Assembly (NCBI RefSeq): GCF_024170005.1 | Contig: NZ_JALJXJ010000001.1 | Coordinates: 434,001 to 498,000, forward strand | From: Azospirillum lipoferum | Lineage (GTDB): Bacteria > Pseudomonadota > Alphaproteobacteria > Azospirillales > Azospirillaceae | DNA: 64,000 bases | Reading direction: 5' to 3' | Part shown: positions 34,013 to 44,010 of the stretch, piece after piece | Numbering within the stretch: the stretch's first letter is position 1 | How the letters are laid out: each line of letters starts with the position of its first letter | Position numbers and translations under genes: made by a program | The notes under the pieces: generated by a model | Database searches by the model: none | Told to the model about the DNA's origin: nothing | The model's input: the letters and a program-made list of their open reading frames with translations, nothing else

Positions 34013-37000
34013 TCACTCCGCCGGATGCTGCCCCGTCGGGTGTCGTTGGGCGTCGGGGTCGGTGCGGGCGAACCAGCGCTTCATCCGACGCGACAGCCCG
34101 TCGAGATAGGTCAGCGCCACCGGCACCACCAGCAGCGTCAGGATGGTGGAGGACAAAAGGCCGCCGATCACGGCATGGGCCATGGGCGCGCGCTGCTGAG
34201 CCCCCTCGCCGATGCCGAGCGCCAGCGGCAGCATGCCGAAGATCATGGCGGCGGTGGTCATCACGATGGGGCGCAGGCGGATGATGCCGGCCTCGACCAA
34301 GGCGTCGTGCAGGCCGGCGCCGCGCTTGCGCGCCTGGTTGGCGAAATCGACCAGCAGGATGGCGTTCTTGGTCACCAGACCCATCAGCATGATGAAACCG
34401 ATGGCGCTGAAGATGTTCAGCGTCGATCCCGCCGCCAGCAGCCCCAGAAACACCCCGACCAGCGACAGGGGCAGCGAGGCCATGATGGCGAGCGGTTGCA
34501 GGAAGCTGCCGAACTGCGAGGCCAGGATCAGGTAGATCAGGATGACGGCCAGCGCCAGGGCCTGCGCGGCATAGCCGCTGGTCTCGGCGATGTCCTTGGT
34601 CGAGCCGCCGAAGACGATGCGGTAGCCGGGCGGCAGCTCGATCTTCGCGAGCGCCGCCTGCAGGTCGCGGCCGGCATCGCCGGCGGCTCGGCCCTGGACG
34701 TTGGCCTGGACGTTCACCTCGCGTTGCAGATCGCGCCGGTTGATCTGCGAGGCGCCGAGGGTGGTCACCACCTCCGCCACCTGGGAGAGCGGGACCATGC
34801 GCGGCGTGCCGTTGGCGTCCACCCCGCCGGAGAAATAGATGCGGTCGAGGTCGGCGCGGCCGGCGCGGTCGCCTTCCGGCAGGCGGACCAGCACATCGTA
34901 GCTCTCGCCGTCCGGCGCCTTCCAGCTCGACACCGTGTCGCCGGCGAACAGCGGGCGCAGCGTGTCGGCCACTTTGGCGGTGCCGATACCGAGATCGCTG
35001 GCGAGGTCGCGCTCCAGCCGCACAGCCAGCGTCGGCTTGGCTGCCTTCAATGTGCTGTCGACATCGACGAAGCCGGGGATGGCGCGCATGGCGCCGATGA
35101 CCGTCTGCGACAGCCGGTCCAGTTCCGCGATGTCGCGGCCCTGGACCGAGACCTGGATCTGTTTCTGCACGCCACCGACGCCGGGGATGGCGATGCCGAT
35201 GGTGACGCCGGGGATCGCCGACAGCCGTTGCCGCAGCAGCGGAGCGAGGTCGTTGGGGGAGCGCTTGCGCTGGTCGATCGGGGTGTAGCGCAGATAGATG
35301 CTGCCGCGGTTGTGGCCGATCGACACGCCGGTGTTGACGGTGCTGTAGGTGTAGGCGATCTCCGGAAACTCGCGGATCGCCGCCTCCACTTGCCGGGTCT
35401 TGGCGGTGGTGGTGGCAAGCGACGAGCCGACGGGAACCTCCACCTCCACGATCTGCTCGCCCAGGTCGGCGGCGGGCACGAACTCCACGCCGATGCGCGG
35501 CACCAGCAGGAAGCTGCCGAAGAAGATCGCCAGTGCCGCGATGACCACCAGCCAGCGCCGGCGCAGCCCCCAGCGCAGCAGGCGGCCGTAGCCGTGGGAG
35601 ACGGCGTCGAACCCGCGTTCAAACCCCGCGGCGAAGCGGCCGAAGATGGAGCGGCCGTGCCTGCCGTGGGCGGCCGGGTCGTACCACAGGCTGGACAGCA
35701 TCGGGTCGAGCGTGAAGGAGACGAACAGCGAGATCAGCACCGCCGCGGAGACGGTGATGCCGAATTGCAGGAAGAAGCGGCCGATGATGCCGCCCATGAA
35801 GGCGACCGGCAGGAACACCGCGACGATGGTCAGCGTGGTCGCCAGTACCGCCAGCCCGATCTCCGCCGTGCCGTCCAGCGCGGCCTGCCGGTGGCCCTGG
35901 CCGCGGGCGAGGTGGCGCATGATGTTCTCGCGCACGACGATGGCGTCGTCGATCAGGATGCCGATGGCGAGCGACAGCGCCATCAGCGTCATCATGTTCA
36001 GCGTGAAGCCCATCGCCGCCAGCATGCCGAAGGTGCCGAGCACCGCCACCGGCAGGGTCAGCGCGGTGATGACCGTGCTGCGCCAGGATCCCAGGAAGAC
36101 CATGACGATCAGGATGGTCAGGATGCCGCCCTCGACCAGCGTTTCCTGCACGTTGCTGAGCGAGTTGGTAATGCCGCGGGAACTGTCGCGCACCACCGCC
36201 AGCGTCACGTCCGGCGGCAGGGAGCCGTTGGTCCGCAGATCCTGGATCGCCGTATGAAGGCCGCGGGCGACCTCCACCGTGTTGGCGCCCTGGACCTTCA
36301 CCACATCGACGGCGAGCGCCGGATTGCCGTTCAGCAGGGCGGCCGAGTCCTGCTCCTCCTGCCCGTCGATCACCTCGGCGACCTGGGAGAGGCGCACCGG
36401 GCTGTTGCCACGCCGTGCGACGATCAGGTCCAAAAGGTCGCGTGGGTTGCGCACGCGGCCTTCCACCTGCACCACGCGCTCCCGCCCCTGACCGGTGACG
36501 GTGCCGGCGGGGACGTCCTGGTTCTCACCGGAGACGGTGGCGATCACCTCGTCGACGCCGATGGTCAGAGCCTCCAGCTTTTCCGGCTTCAGGCGAACCA
36601 GAATCTGCCGCTTCACCCCGCCGGCGATGGTCGCCTTGCCGACGCCGCGGACATTCTGCAGCCGCTTCAGGATGATCTGGTCGGTCAGCGTGGTGAGGTC
36701 GCGCAGACTGCGCAGGTCGGATGTGACGGCGATGGACAGGATCGGCTGGTCGTCCGGGTTGAAGCGGGTGATCTGCGGGTCCTTCACCTCGTCGCGGAAG
36801 GTGGCGCGGATGGCCGAGACCTTCTCGCGCACGTCCTGAAGCGCCTGGACGGAGGAGGTCTTCAGGTCGAACTCGGCGATCACCACCGACTGCCCCTCGT
36901 ATGAGCGCGAGGTCAGCGTCTTGATGCCGGCGATGGTGTTGATCGCATCCTCGACCGGGCGGGTGATGTCGGTCTCCACCGTCTCCGGGCTGGCGCCGGA

Positions 37001-37153
37001 ATAGGCGGTGCTGACCACCACCACCGGGAAATCGACGTCGGGAAACAGGTCGACGCCCAGCCGGTTGTAGGAAAAGAGGCCGAGCACCATCAGCGCCACC
37101 ATCATCATGGTGGCAAAGACCGGATTGTCGACGCTGATGCGGGTGATCGGCAT
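34013..37153 (-). CDS. RND efflux pump, HAE1 (AcrB/MdtB-like) inner-membrane component
   Basis: 1046 residues, full length with 12 helices and two large periplasmic loops. TM1 starts at about 13 (VFATMMMVALMVLGLFSYNRLGVDLFPDVDFP, the HAE1 N-terminus). The proton-relay pair Asp402-Asp403 lies in ILIDDAIVVREN (TM4). The second half repeats the fold (LASQFGSFLQPLAIM, then LVTKNAILLVDFANQ in TM10). It exports drugs or hydrophobic compounds as a trimer with an adaptor and an outer-membrane channel. The adaptor gene ends 14 bp upstream on the same strand. No TolC-like gene is in the window, so it must use one elsewhere. Substrate unknown. Confidence 0.95.
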   Translation of the reverse strand: MPITRISVDNPVFATMMMVALMVLGLFSYNRLGVDLFPDVDFPVVVVSTAYSGASPETVETDITRPVEDAINTIAGIKTLTSRSYEGQSVVIAEFDLKTSSVQALQDVREKVSAIRATFRDEVKDPQITRFNPDDQPILSIAVTSDLRSLRDLTTLTDQIILKRLQNVRGVGKATIAGGVKRQILVRLKPEKLEALTIGVDEVIATVSGENQDVPAGTVTGQGRERVVQVEGRVRNPRDLLDLIVARRGNSPVRLSQVAEVIDGQEEQDSAALLNGNPALAVDVVKVQGANTVEVARGLHTAIQDLRTNGSLPPDVTLAVVRDSSRGITNSLSNVQETLVEGGILTILIVMVFLGSWRSTVITALTLPVAVLGTFGMLAAMGFTLNMMTLMALSLAIGILIDDAIVVRENIMRHLARGQGHRQAALDGTAEIGLAVLATTLTIVAVFLPVAFMGGIIGRFFLQFGITVSAAVLISLFVSFTLDPMLSSLWYDPAAHGRHGRSIFGRFAAGFERGFDAVSHGYGRLLRWGLRRRWLVVIAALAIFFGSFLLVPRIGVEFVPAADLGEQIVEVEVPVGSSLATTTAKTRQVEAAIREFPEIAYTYSTVNTGVSIGHNRGSIYLRYTPIDQRKRSPNDLAPLLRQRLSAIPGVTIGIAIPGVGGVQKQIQVSVQGRDIAELDRLSQTVIGAMRAIPGFVDVDSTLKAAKPTLAVRLERDLASDLGIGTAKVADTLRPLFAGDTVSSWKAPDGESYDVLVRLPEGDRAGRADLDRIYFSGGVDANGTPRMVPLSQVAEVVTTLGASQINRRDLQREVNVQANVQGRAAGDAGRDLQAALAKIELPPGYRIVFGGSTKDIAETSGYAAQALALAVILIYLILASQFGSFLQPLAIMASLPLSLVGVFLGLLAAGSTLNIFSAIGFIMLMGLVTKNAILLVDFANQARKRGAGLHDALVEAGIIRLRPIVMTTAAMIFGMLPLALGIGEGAQQRAPMAHAVIGGLLSSTILTLLVVPVALTYLDGLSRRMKRWFARTDPDAQRHPTGQHPAE

Positions 37154-37167
37154 GGGGCTGGTCCGGG

Positions 37168-38391
37168 TCAACTGCCGGCAATCGAGACGCTGCGGCCGGC
37201 GGTCAGGCCGGGCAGGTTGCCGGTGACGACACGGTCGCCCGGCGCCAACCCCTCCACCTGCACCAGATCGCCGCGCGCCCATTGCGCCACCCGCGTAACC
37301 GGCTGCCGAACGGTATGTCCGTCGGCGATCACCAGGACGAAGTCGCCTTGGTCGTCATGGCGCACGGCGACCGGCGGCACGGCGATGGCGTTTGCCGCCT
37401 GCGCTACCAGAACTTCGCCGCTGGCGAACATGCCGCCGCGCAAGGCGCCGTCCCTGTTGTCGATCGTCACATAGACCGGGATGGCGCGCGATCCCGTTCG
37501 CGCCATGGGGTTGATGCGGGCGACGCGGCCGGCGAACTCCCGCTCGCCGAAGCCCTCCACCCGGAGGGCGGCGGTCTGGCCGACGGCGAGGCGCGCCACC
37601 TGCTCCGCCGGGACGGTTGCTTCCACCTCCACCCGCGACAGGTCGACGATGGTGAACATGGCGGCGTTCACCGCCAGATTCTCTCCCGGATTGACCGAAC
37701 GCGTGGCGACCATGCCGTCGATCGGGCTGACCACCACCGCGTCACGCAGGGCCTTGCGCGCCAGTTCCACCTGCGCCGCCAGCGCATCGACCTGGGCGCG
37801 CTGGAAGCCGAAGCTGCTTTCGGCCTGATCCAGGCTGGTGTCGGAAACGATGTTGCTGCGGTTCAGCGTGCGGTTCTTGGTCAGCGTCTTTTCGGCCAGC
37901 ACCAGCTGGGCGCGAGCCCCTTCCAGATTGGCCTGCTTCTCGTTCAGGCGGGCGGTCAGCTCCACTGTGTCGAAGCGGGCCAGTACATCGCCGCGGCGGA
38001 CCGCCTGACCCTCGCGCACCAGCACCTCGGCCAACCTTGCCGCCACCTCGGCCTTCACCGCCGACTGTTCCATCGGCGAGACGGAGCCACTGAGCCGGAC
38101 CGTTTCCGTCAGCGCGCGCGGGGCGACCGCCGTGACCTCCAGCGCCGTCAGTTCCACGGGACGCTCCGCCACCGGGACGGCCGGGGCGGAGGGGGCCGCC
38201 GGGCCGCGGACGCGCCACAGGGCGATCCCACCGCCAGCCACGAGCAGAACCAGCAGGACCAGCACCAGCCGGCCGATCCGCCGGTGCTGGCGGGGCGGGG
38301 GCGGTGCGTCGTCCTGCGGAGAGGGCCGCGGCGGCTGCACCGGCTCGGCCGGCTGAGGGGCCTGAGGGAAGGTCCGTTGTGGGGCGGTCAT
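37168..38391 (-). CDS. RND periplasmic adaptor (membrane fusion protein)
   Basis: 407 residues. The N-terminus is Pro-rich and cytoplasmic (about 1-38). The single anchor helix is at about 40-60 (RLVLVLLVLLVAGGGIALW). The lipoyl half-motif SAVKAEVAARLAEVLVREGQAVRRGDVLA, an alpha hairpin (about 140-210), the second lipoyl half (DAVVVSPIDGMVATRSVNPGENLA) and beta-barrel and membrane-proximal domains follow in order. It bridges the pump to an outer-membrane channel. It is first in the two-gene unit with the RND pump. Unlike AcrA it is not a lipoprotein. The 345-bp region upstream shows no evident regulator. Confidence 0.93.
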   Translation of the reverse strand: MTAPQRTFPQAPQPAEPVQPPRPSPQDDAPPPPRQHRRIGRLVLVLLVLLVAGGGIALWRVRGPAAPSAPAVPVAERPVELTALEVTAVAPRALTETVRLSGSVSPMEQSAVKAEVAARLAEVLVREGQAVRRGDVLARFDTVELTARLNEKQANLEGARAQLVLAEKTLTKNRTLNRSNIVSDTSLDQAESSFGFQRAQVDALAAQVELARKALRDAVVVSPIDGMVATRSVNPGENLAVNAAMFTIVDLSRVEVEATVPAEQVARLAVGQTAALRVEGFGEREFAGRVARINPMARTGSRAIPVYVTIDNRDGALRGGMFASGEVLVAQAANAIAVPPVAVRHDDQGDFVLVIADGHTVRQPVTRVAQWARGDLVQVEGLAPGDRVVTGNLPGLTAGRSVSIAGS

Positions 38392-38736
38392 GATCGTCGA
38401 TCCAGTTCGGCCGGCCCTGCGGAAACGGAGCGGCGTCGGTTGAGGGCGCAGCCGGCGCCTTCCATTAGGGGTGGCGTGGATGTTCCGTCAAGGTTCTCAG
38501 TGTCGCGCTTTGAGACGGCGGGATGATGCTCAGATGGGCAGCGAGGATTGGCATAGGGACATTTGACGAAAATCCTAATTGCCGACCTCTTCACAAGAGA
38601 TAAATCGGGCAACTTTAGGGCATCTTCGGGACAGGAATCAGCAAACGGCCGTGATGTCGCTTGACAGGCGTGGCCTATACATTGAAAAGCGATCCATCTC
38701 TTGTCCCGCCTGCACCAACTGCACGGAAATCCCCTC
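38392..38736. other. Intergenic region between divergent RND adaptor and lytic transglycosylase
   Basis: 345 bp with lower GC than its flanks, serving as a divergent promoter region. I see no convincing operator, promoter or structured RNA. TTGACA occurs at about 38662 but is not followed by a suitable -10 box at 16-18 bases. A minus-strand frame across it lacks coding character. Confidence 0.5.
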
Positions 38737-39819
38737 GTGGTCAAACGGAACCTCGCGACGATCCACGCCGCCGGAGCAATGCTGTGCCTGGCTCTTGGTC
38801 TGGCCGGCTGCGCCTCCGAAGCGCCGCAGGTGCAGACGGCTCCACCGGTCGAAGCCGCCTATGTCCCGGACCCCAACGATCCGCTGTCGCGCTGGGTCCC
38901 GCATATCCGCGAGGCCTCCCAGAAATACGACATGCCGGAGAAATGGATCCGCGCGGTGATGATGCGCGAGAGCAATGGCCGGGCAACGACCAACAGCGGC
39001 AAGGTGCTGACCAGTTCCGCCGGGGCCATCGGCCTGATGCAGGTGATGCCCGGCACCTATGAGCTGATGCGGGTGCAATATGGCCTCGGCCCCAACCCGG
39101 CCGACCCGCATGACAACATCATGGCCGGCACGGCCTATCTGCGCGAGATGTACGACCTGTTCGGCGCTCCCGGATTCCTGGCGGCCTACAATTGCGGCCC
39201 GGCCTGCTATGCCCAGCATCTGGCTGGTAAACAGCGGCTGCCGCGCGAGACGAAGATGTATCTGGCCGCCCTGACGCCGGTGCTGCGCGGCACCGGTCCG
39301 CGCGAACCGTCGCAGGCGGCCGGCGCCTCTGCCATCGAGGTCGCGGTCGTGCCGGATGACGCGCCGAAGCCGCGCGGCGGCCAGCCGGCCGCCCCGGCGC
39401 CGCAGCGGTCGGAACCGGCGCCGATGGTCGTAGCTTCCGCCGCGCCGGAAACCCGCGCTCCCGAATCCCGAGCGGTCGAGCCGCGGCGGATGGAGCCACG
39501 TCCGGCCGAGCCGAAGGCCGCCGAACCGGCCCCGGCCCCTGCTCCGGTGGTCATGGCTTCGCTGCCTGAACCCGCCCCTGTTCCGGCCCCGGCTGTTGCT
39601 CCCGCCAAGCCGGTTCAGGTCGCCAGCCTCGAACCGCCAGCGACGACGCATCGGGTCAACCCGCAATTCACCACCCAGGTCGCCGAGGCGCTGCTTCCCC
39701 CACAGTCGGTCGGCAAGGGTGAGCGCGTGGTGATGCGCTTCGTTTCCCAGCGCGCAGACGGATGCGGCAGCCTTGCCGGCCGCGATCGCGCCTGCGTCAC
39801 GCTGGCCGACGCGCGGTAG
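38737..39819 (+). CDS. Lipoprotein lytic transglycosylase (SLT domain)
   Basis: 360 residues from GTG 38737. This start gives a proper type II signal ending in lipobox LGLAGC, with Cys25 as the acylated residue; a TTG at 38701 is an alternative. The SLT domain spans about residues 52-185: catalytic Glu78 in AVMMRESNGRA, GAIGLMQVMPGTYELM, and AAYNCGPACYAQHL. It cleaves the glycan strand to 1,6-anhydro ends at the outer membrane. Residues of about 190-305 are a Pro/Ala-rich flexible linker, and a short conserved tail with two Cys (DGCGSLAGRDRACV) follows, perhaps disulfide-bonded. The linker may let it reach across the periplasm. Monocistronic. Confidence 0.9.
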   Translation: MVKRNLATIHAAGAMLCLALGLAGCASEAPQVQTAPPVEAAYVPDPNDPLSRWVPHIREASQKYDMPEKWIRAVMMRESNGRATTNSGKVLTSSAGAIGLMQVMPGTYELMRVQYGLGPNPADPHDNIMAGTAYLREMYDLFGAPGFLAAYNCGPACYAQHLAGKQRLPRETKMYLAALTPVLRGTGPREPSQAAGASAIEVAVVPDDAPKPRGGQPAAPAPQRSEPAPMVVASAAPETRAPESRAVEPRRMEPRPAEPKAAEPAPAPAPVVMASLPEPAPVPAPAVAPAKPVQVASLEPPATTHRVNPQFTTQVAEALLPPQSVGKGERVVMRFVSQRADGCGSLAGRDRACVTLADAR

Positions 39820-39973
39820 GAAGGACCGGCAACGGGCCCCATTCCCCGACCTGCAAGGGATGGGGCCGTCACCTTCCGTCGTTCCAGCTTGAGCGGAACA
39901 ATTTTTTCTGCTCCTGCGGTCCGATTTGATCCGCATCACTTACGGATCGCCTCACCACTGGCATAATGGTGGG

Positions 39974-40192
39974 ATGGACCGGTTCGAACACACATCCAGC
40001 CCATATCCGCCCTGCACCTGCTGCGGCGAAGAGGTTCTGCTCGGCGAGCCCATGTATTGGACGCCAGAGCGGCCCGGCCACGTCTGGCACGACCTGTGCG
40101 CGCAGAGGGAGGGCCTTCTGCCTGCCAGCCCCAAAGCTGTCCGCGGCAAACAGCGCAAACCCAAGACGCAGGCGGTTGAGTCACTGTTCTGA
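39974..40192 (+). CDS. Small Cys-containing hypothetical protein
   Basis: 72 residues. CTCCGEEV early and HVWHDLCAQ about 25 residues later form a CxCC...HxxxC pattern that could hold a metal. The C-terminus is basic (KQRKPKTQ). Family not recognised. GGTGGG sits directly before the ATG at 39974, which is too close for a normal site; a TTG at 39926 is an alternative. It is convergent with guaA across a strong terminator. GC and codon use are close to the neighbours. Confidence 0.5.
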   Translation: MDRFEHTSSPYPPCTCCGEEVLLGEPMYWTPERPGHVWHDLCAQREGLLPASPKAVRGKQRKPKTQAVESLF

Positions 40193-40207
40193 GCGGTCGC
40201 TGAATGG

Positions 40208-40238
40208 ACAAAAGAAAAGGGGCGGTTTCCCGCCCCTT
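40208..40238 (-). terminator. Intrinsic terminator after guaA
   Basis: AAGGGGCGG and CCGCCCCTT form a perfect 9-bp stem around TTTC. On the minus strand it is followed by TTTTCTTTT, giving a strong terminator for guaA. It also serves the small gene ending at 40192 in the other direction, more weakly. Confidence 0.9.
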
Positions 40239-40269
40239 CGTCTTTGATCAGCGAAGCTTTTTCCCTGCC

Positions 40270-41838
40270 TCATTCCCACTCGATCGTTCCCGGCGGCTTC
40301 GACGTGATGTCGTAGACCACCCGGTTGACGCCGCGGACTTCGTTGACGATGCGGTTGGACACACGTGCCAGGAAGTCGTGGGGGAAGGGGTACCAGTCGG
40401 CGGTCATGCCGTCGGTGGAGGTCACGGCGCGGAGCGCCAGCACATGGTCATAGGTGCGGCCGTCACCCATCACGCCGACGGTGCGGACCGGCAGCAGCAC
40501 GGCGAAGGCCTGCCAGATCGCGTCATAGAGGCCGGCGTTGCGGATTTCCTCCAGATAGATCGTATCGGCCTTGCGCAGGATCTCCAGCTTCTCCGGGGTG
40601 ATCTCGCCGGGAACGCGGATGGCGAGACCCGGGCCGGGGAAGGGATGGCGGCCGATGAAGGCTGGCGGCAGGCCGAGTTCGCGGCCAAGCGCGCGGACCT
40701 CGTCCTTGAACAGCTCGCGCAGCGGCTCGACCAGCTTCAGCTTCATCCGTTCCGGCAGGCCGCCAACATTGTGGTGCGACTTGATGGTGACCGACGGACC
40801 GCCGGTGAAGGACACGCTCTCGATCACGTCGGGATAAAGGGTGCCCTGGGCCAGGAACTCCGCACCGCCGACCTTGGCGCTCTCCTCGTCGAAGACCTCG
40901 ATGAACAGGCCGCCGATGATCTTGCGCTTCTGCTCCGGGTCGGTGACGCCGGCCAGCTTGCCCAGGAACAGGTCGGCCGCTTCACGGTGGACCAGCGGGA
41001 TGTTGTAATGGTCGCGGAACAGCCGCACGACCTCTTCCGACTCGCCGGCGCGCATCAGGCCGGTGTCGACGAAGATGCAGGTCAGCTGGTCGCCGATGGC
41101 CTCGTGGATCAGCACGGCCGCAACCGACGAATCGACGCCGCCCGACAGACCGCAGATCACCTTGCCCTTGCCGACCTGGGCGCGGATCTTCTCGATCGCT
41201 TGGCTCTTGAAGGCGGCCATGGTCCAGTCGCCCTTGATGCCGGCGACGTGGTGGACGAAGTTCGCCAGCAGCTGGGCGCCATGCGGGGTGTGGACCACCT
41301 CCGGGTGGAACTGCACGCCGTACATGCGGCGGCTGTCGTTGGCGATGGCGGCGAAAGGTGCGCCGTCGCTGACCGCCACGGCACGGAAGCCGTCGGGCAG
41401 GGCGGTGACGCGGTCGCCGTGGCTCATCCAAACCTGTTCCTTCGACCCGACCTCCCACAGCCCGTCGAACAGGGCGCAGGGCTCCTTGATCTCGATGAAG
41501 GCGCGGCCGAATTCGCGATGGTCGGAGCCGGAGACGTTGCCGCCCAGCTGATGGCACATCGTCTGCTGGCCGTAGCAGATGCCGAGCACCGGGACCTTCA
41601 GGTCGAACACCGCCTGCGGCGCGCGCGGGCCGTTCGCCTCGGTGACGGAGGCCGGGCTGCCCGACAGGATGATCGCCTTCGGGTCATACTCGCGGATGCG
41701 CTCGTTGCTCATGCCGAAGGGGTGGATTTCGCAATAGACCCCGCTCTCGCGCACACGGCGGGCGATGAGCTGGGTCACCTGCGACCCGAAATCGAGAATG
41801 AGGACGCGTTCGGCGGAAAGGGAGGCGGCGCTGGACAT
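40270..41838 (-). CDS. guaA: GMP synthase (glutamine-hydrolysing)
   Basis: 522 residues, full length. It converts XMP to GMP with ATP and glutamine in the cytoplasm. The class I glutamine amidotransferase half has nucleophile Cys88 in [16 protein letters not shown] and the His-Glu of [12 protein letters not shown]. The PP-loop ATP pyrophosphatase is at about residue 225 ([17 protein letters not shown]), and the dimerisation domain ends in KPPGTIEWE, the conserved C-terminus. It is terminated by a strong hairpin at 40208-40238. Upstream on the same strand, 37 bp away, an acetyltransferase gene ends, so they may be co-transcribed. Confidence 0.97.
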   Translation of the reverse strand: MSSAASLSAERVLILDFGSQVTQLIARRVRESGVYCEIHPFGMSNERIREYDPKAIILSGSPASVTEANGPRAPQAVFDLKVPVLGICYGQQTMCHQLGGNVSGSDHREFGRAFIEIKEPCALFDGLWEVGSKEQVWMSHGDRVTALPDGFRAVAVSDGAPFAAIANDSRRMYGVQFHPEVVHTPHGAQLLANFVHHVAGIKGDWTMAAFKSQAIEKIRAQVGKGKVICGLSGGVDSSVAAVLIHEAIGDQLTCIFVDTGLMRAGESEEVVRLFRDHYNIPLVHREAADLFLGKLAGVTDPEQKRKIIGGLFIEVFDEESAKVGGAEFLAQGTLYPDVIESVSFTGGPSVTIKSHHNVGGLPERMKLKLVEPLRELFKDEVRALGRELGLPPAFIGRHPFPGPGLAIRVPGEITPEKLEILRKADTIYLEEIRNAGLYDAIWQAFAVLLPVRTVGVMGDGRTYDHVLALRAVTSTDGMTADWYPFPHDFLARVSNRIVNEVRGVNRVVYDITSKPPGTIEWE

Positions 41839-41875
41839 CGGCGAATCCTGATGCGTGGGGACTCAGGGCCCCTCA

Positions 41876-42454
41876 CTACCGCACCTCCGGCCCCGCCGAC
41901 AAGCGTGCAAGCGGCGTCAGGTCGCGCCAGCCATAGGCGATCTCCACCAGATCGCTGCCGGCGAAGCGGATCGGACGTTCCGCCACCTTGATTCCGCCCA
42001 GCCGTTCATAGAACCAGCGTGACGGGTTGTCGCGCAGGCACCATACCGCGGCGGAGCGGATTCCATCCGCCAGGAAACGGTCGGCCATTGCCGCCATCAG
42101 CCGCCGGCCGATACCGTAACCCTTTGCATCATCTAGCAGATAGAGCGCGTGGAACTCCCCCGCATGGCCTTCCACCGCGACCCGTCGCGTGCCGAAGGAG
42201 GCGATGCCGACGATCGCGCCGGGACCTGCGATCCGGCCGGCGACATCCTCGGCGACGAAGGCACCCTGGCCGGGGCCGCGCGTCTCGGCGATGGCTGCCC
42301 AGCGCTGGGCGGCGGGCGGTTCTGACAGGTTGACCAGGAATTGCGCCGGGATCAGGCCGGGGTAGGTGGAGCGCCAGCTCTGCACATGGACTCGCGCCAT
42401 GCCGGCGGCGTCCGACGCGCGCGCCTGGCGGATTGCGACCGTGGTGTCCGTCAT
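41876..42454 (-). CDS. GNAT-family N-acetyltransferase
   Basis: 192 residues. The opening IRQARASDAAGMARVHVQSWRSTYPGLIPAQFL is the GNAT N-terminal pattern, with W-x-x-T/A-Y-x-G. The acetyl-CoA loop is KGYGIGRRLMAAM (Q/R-x-x-G-x-G), then AAVWCLRDNPSRWFYERLGG. Substrate is unknown; this subgroup includes protein and small-amine acetyltransferases. GGGAGGG 13 bases upstream fixes the ATG at 42454. It lies upstream of guaA on the same strand and is divergent from lptG across 290 bp that show only a 10-bp direct repeat (42583-42604). Confidence 0.88.
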   Translation of the reverse strand: MTDTTVAIRQARASDAAGMARVHVQSWRSTYPGLIPAQFLVNLSEPPAAQRWAAIAETRGPGQGAFVAEDVAGRIAGPGAIVGIASFGTRRVAVEGHAGEFHALYLLDDAKGYGIGRRLMAAMADRFLADGIRSAAVWCLRDNPSRWFYERLGGIKVAERPIRFAGSDLVEIAYGWRDLTPLARLSAGPEVR

Positions 42455-42582
42455 CGACCGACCCTCCCGTGCAGCCTCTCCCCAACAGTTTGGAGTGCCG
42501 GCGCAGGAAGTCCAGACGGAAAAGGAGGGAGAGGTCCGACGCCGTCGATCCGCCGGAGGGTGGATGGGTGGGCGCTCTGCCA

Positions 42583-42604
42583 CGGCTCCGGTCGCGGCTC
42601 CGGT
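42583..42604 (+). repeat. 10-bp direct repeat, period 12
   Basis: CGGCTCCGGT twice, two bases apart, in the divergent region between the acetyltransferase and lptG. Possibly chance in GC-rich DNA. Confidence 0.4.
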
Positions 42605-42744
42605 TGTCATCGCGCCGCAACAGAGGTAAACAGCGGGACTTGTTCCGGCGGGGGCCCGCACCGATCCTATCGGGCGGGGCCGCGCCAGTCCGTCCCAGGC
42701 GCCATGGCGGCGCCGCGGGCGGGGCTCCGGAGACCGGACACCGC

Positions 42745-43839
42745 ATGTATTCCTCGCCTACGCTTTCCCGTTACATCGGCCGGCAGTTCGTCGTCTGGTT
42801 CTGCCTGCTGATGGTGATCCTGCTCGCCATCGTGCTGCTGCTGGACACGGTGGAACTTCTGCGCCGAGCCGGCACCAAGCCCCACGTCACCTTCGGACTG
42901 GTGGTGGAGATGGCTCTGCTGAAACTGCCGGAGATCGGGCAGCAGATCTTTCCCTTCGTCATCCTGTTCGCGGGCATGTTCACCTTCTGGCGGCTGACTC
43001 GCAGCGCCGAACTGGTGGTGGCCCGCGCGGTCGGCGTATCGGCCTGGCAGTTCCTGATGCCGGTGATGTTCGCCGCCGCCGCCATCGGCGTGGTGAAGGT
43101 GACGCTGATCAACCCGGTCGGCGCCGTGTTCATCGCCAAGTACGAACAGTTGCAGGACCGGTACCTGAAGCTTCAGTCCAGCACGCTGAACATCTCCCGC
43201 TCCGGCCTGTGGCTGCGCCAGACCAACGAGACGGAGCAGTTCTTCATCCATTCGGAACTGGTGAACCCAGTGACCTTCGAGCTGTCGAACGTCATCGTCT
43301 TCCTGTTCGACGCCGACCAGAATTATCTCGGCCGCGTCGATGCGCCCAGCGCCGTTCTGAAGGACCGCAAATGGGAGTTGCAGGAAGCGATCCTGAACCG
43401 GGCCAAGAAGGATCCGGAGAAGCTGGACAGCTACACCATCCCGACCGAACTGGACATGGCGACCATCGAGGAGAGCTTCGCCCCGCCGGAGACGATCTCC
43501 TTCTGGGAACTGCCGCGTTTCATCCACACGCTGGAGACCACCGGCTTTCCGGCCGTGCGCCACCGGCTGCATTACCAGTCGCTGCTGGCCCAGCCCTTCC
43601 TGTTCCTGGCGATGGTGCTGTTCGCCGCCGCCTTCTCGCTGCGGTTGCCGCGCCGGGGCGGGACGATGGCGATGGTCACCGGCGGCGTGCTGACCGGCTT
43701 CGTGCTGTTCGTGATGACCGACGTCGTCCGCACCTTCGGCATGTCGGAGACCATCCCGATCCTCATGGCCGCCTGGAGTCCGGCCGGCATAAGCCTGCTG
43801 CTGGGTACCGCAGCGCTTCTGCATCTTGAGGATGGTTGA
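42745..43839 (+). CDS. lptG: LPS export ABC permease LptG
   Basis: 364 residues (YjgP/YjgQ family). Helices lie near residues 12-34 (VVWFCLLMVILLAIVLLLDTVELLRRA), about 62-80, about 100-120, and three in the C-terminal part. A periplasmic jellyroll spans about 130-270. LLLDTVELLRRAG favours LptG over LptF. LptG with LptF and LptB extracts lipopolysaccharide from the inner membrane. Here surA follows at 171 bp, but lptF is not upstream and lptD is not between, unlike the common lptF-lptG-lptD-surA order. Confidence 0.9.
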   Translation: MYSSPTLSRYIGRQFVVWFCLLMVILLAIVLLLDTVELLRRAGTKPHVTFGLVVEMALLKLPEIGQQIFPFVILFAGMFTFWRLTRSAELVVARAVGVSAWQFLMPVMFAAAAIGVVKVTLINPVGAVFIAKYEQLQDRYLKLQSSTLNISRSGLWLRQTNETEQFFIHSELVNPVTFELSNVIVFLFDADQNYLGRVDAPSAVLKDRKWELQEAILNRAKKDPEKLDSYTIPTELDMATIEESFAPPETISFWELPRFIHTLETTGFPAVRHRLHYQSLLAQPFLFLAMVLFAAAFSLRLPRRGGTMAMVTGGVLTGFVLFVMTDVVRTFGMSETIPILMAAWSPAGISLLLGTAALLHLEDG

Positions 43840-44010
43840 GGGAAAATAGCGGGGCGGGGTGAGGCCATTCGCCGCAAAGCAGGCGGTTATCCCCATCGGT
43901 CATAATTCCGCCCTCTTGGTTTAGCACTGGATTGCAGGGTCCGATTCCGTTTGCAAGGGGCACCGGCCCCACCGTAATAACGGGCGACCCGTTTTTGGAG
44001 CTTGAGCACC

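Noticed and set aside
34025-36904. 959-codon plus-strand frame under the RND pump
   Set aside because: Antisense shadow; the minus strand carries the full RND pump with its proton-relay Asp pair.
38662-38690. TTGACA as a -35 box for the lytic transglycosylase
   Set aside because: TATACA follows after only nine bases, and nothing like TATAAT stands at 16-18.
38388-38744. 118-codon minus-strand frame in the intergenic region
   Set aside because: Cys/Arg/Ser-rich without domain or ribosome site; it overlaps the RND adaptor start and lytic transglycosylase start.
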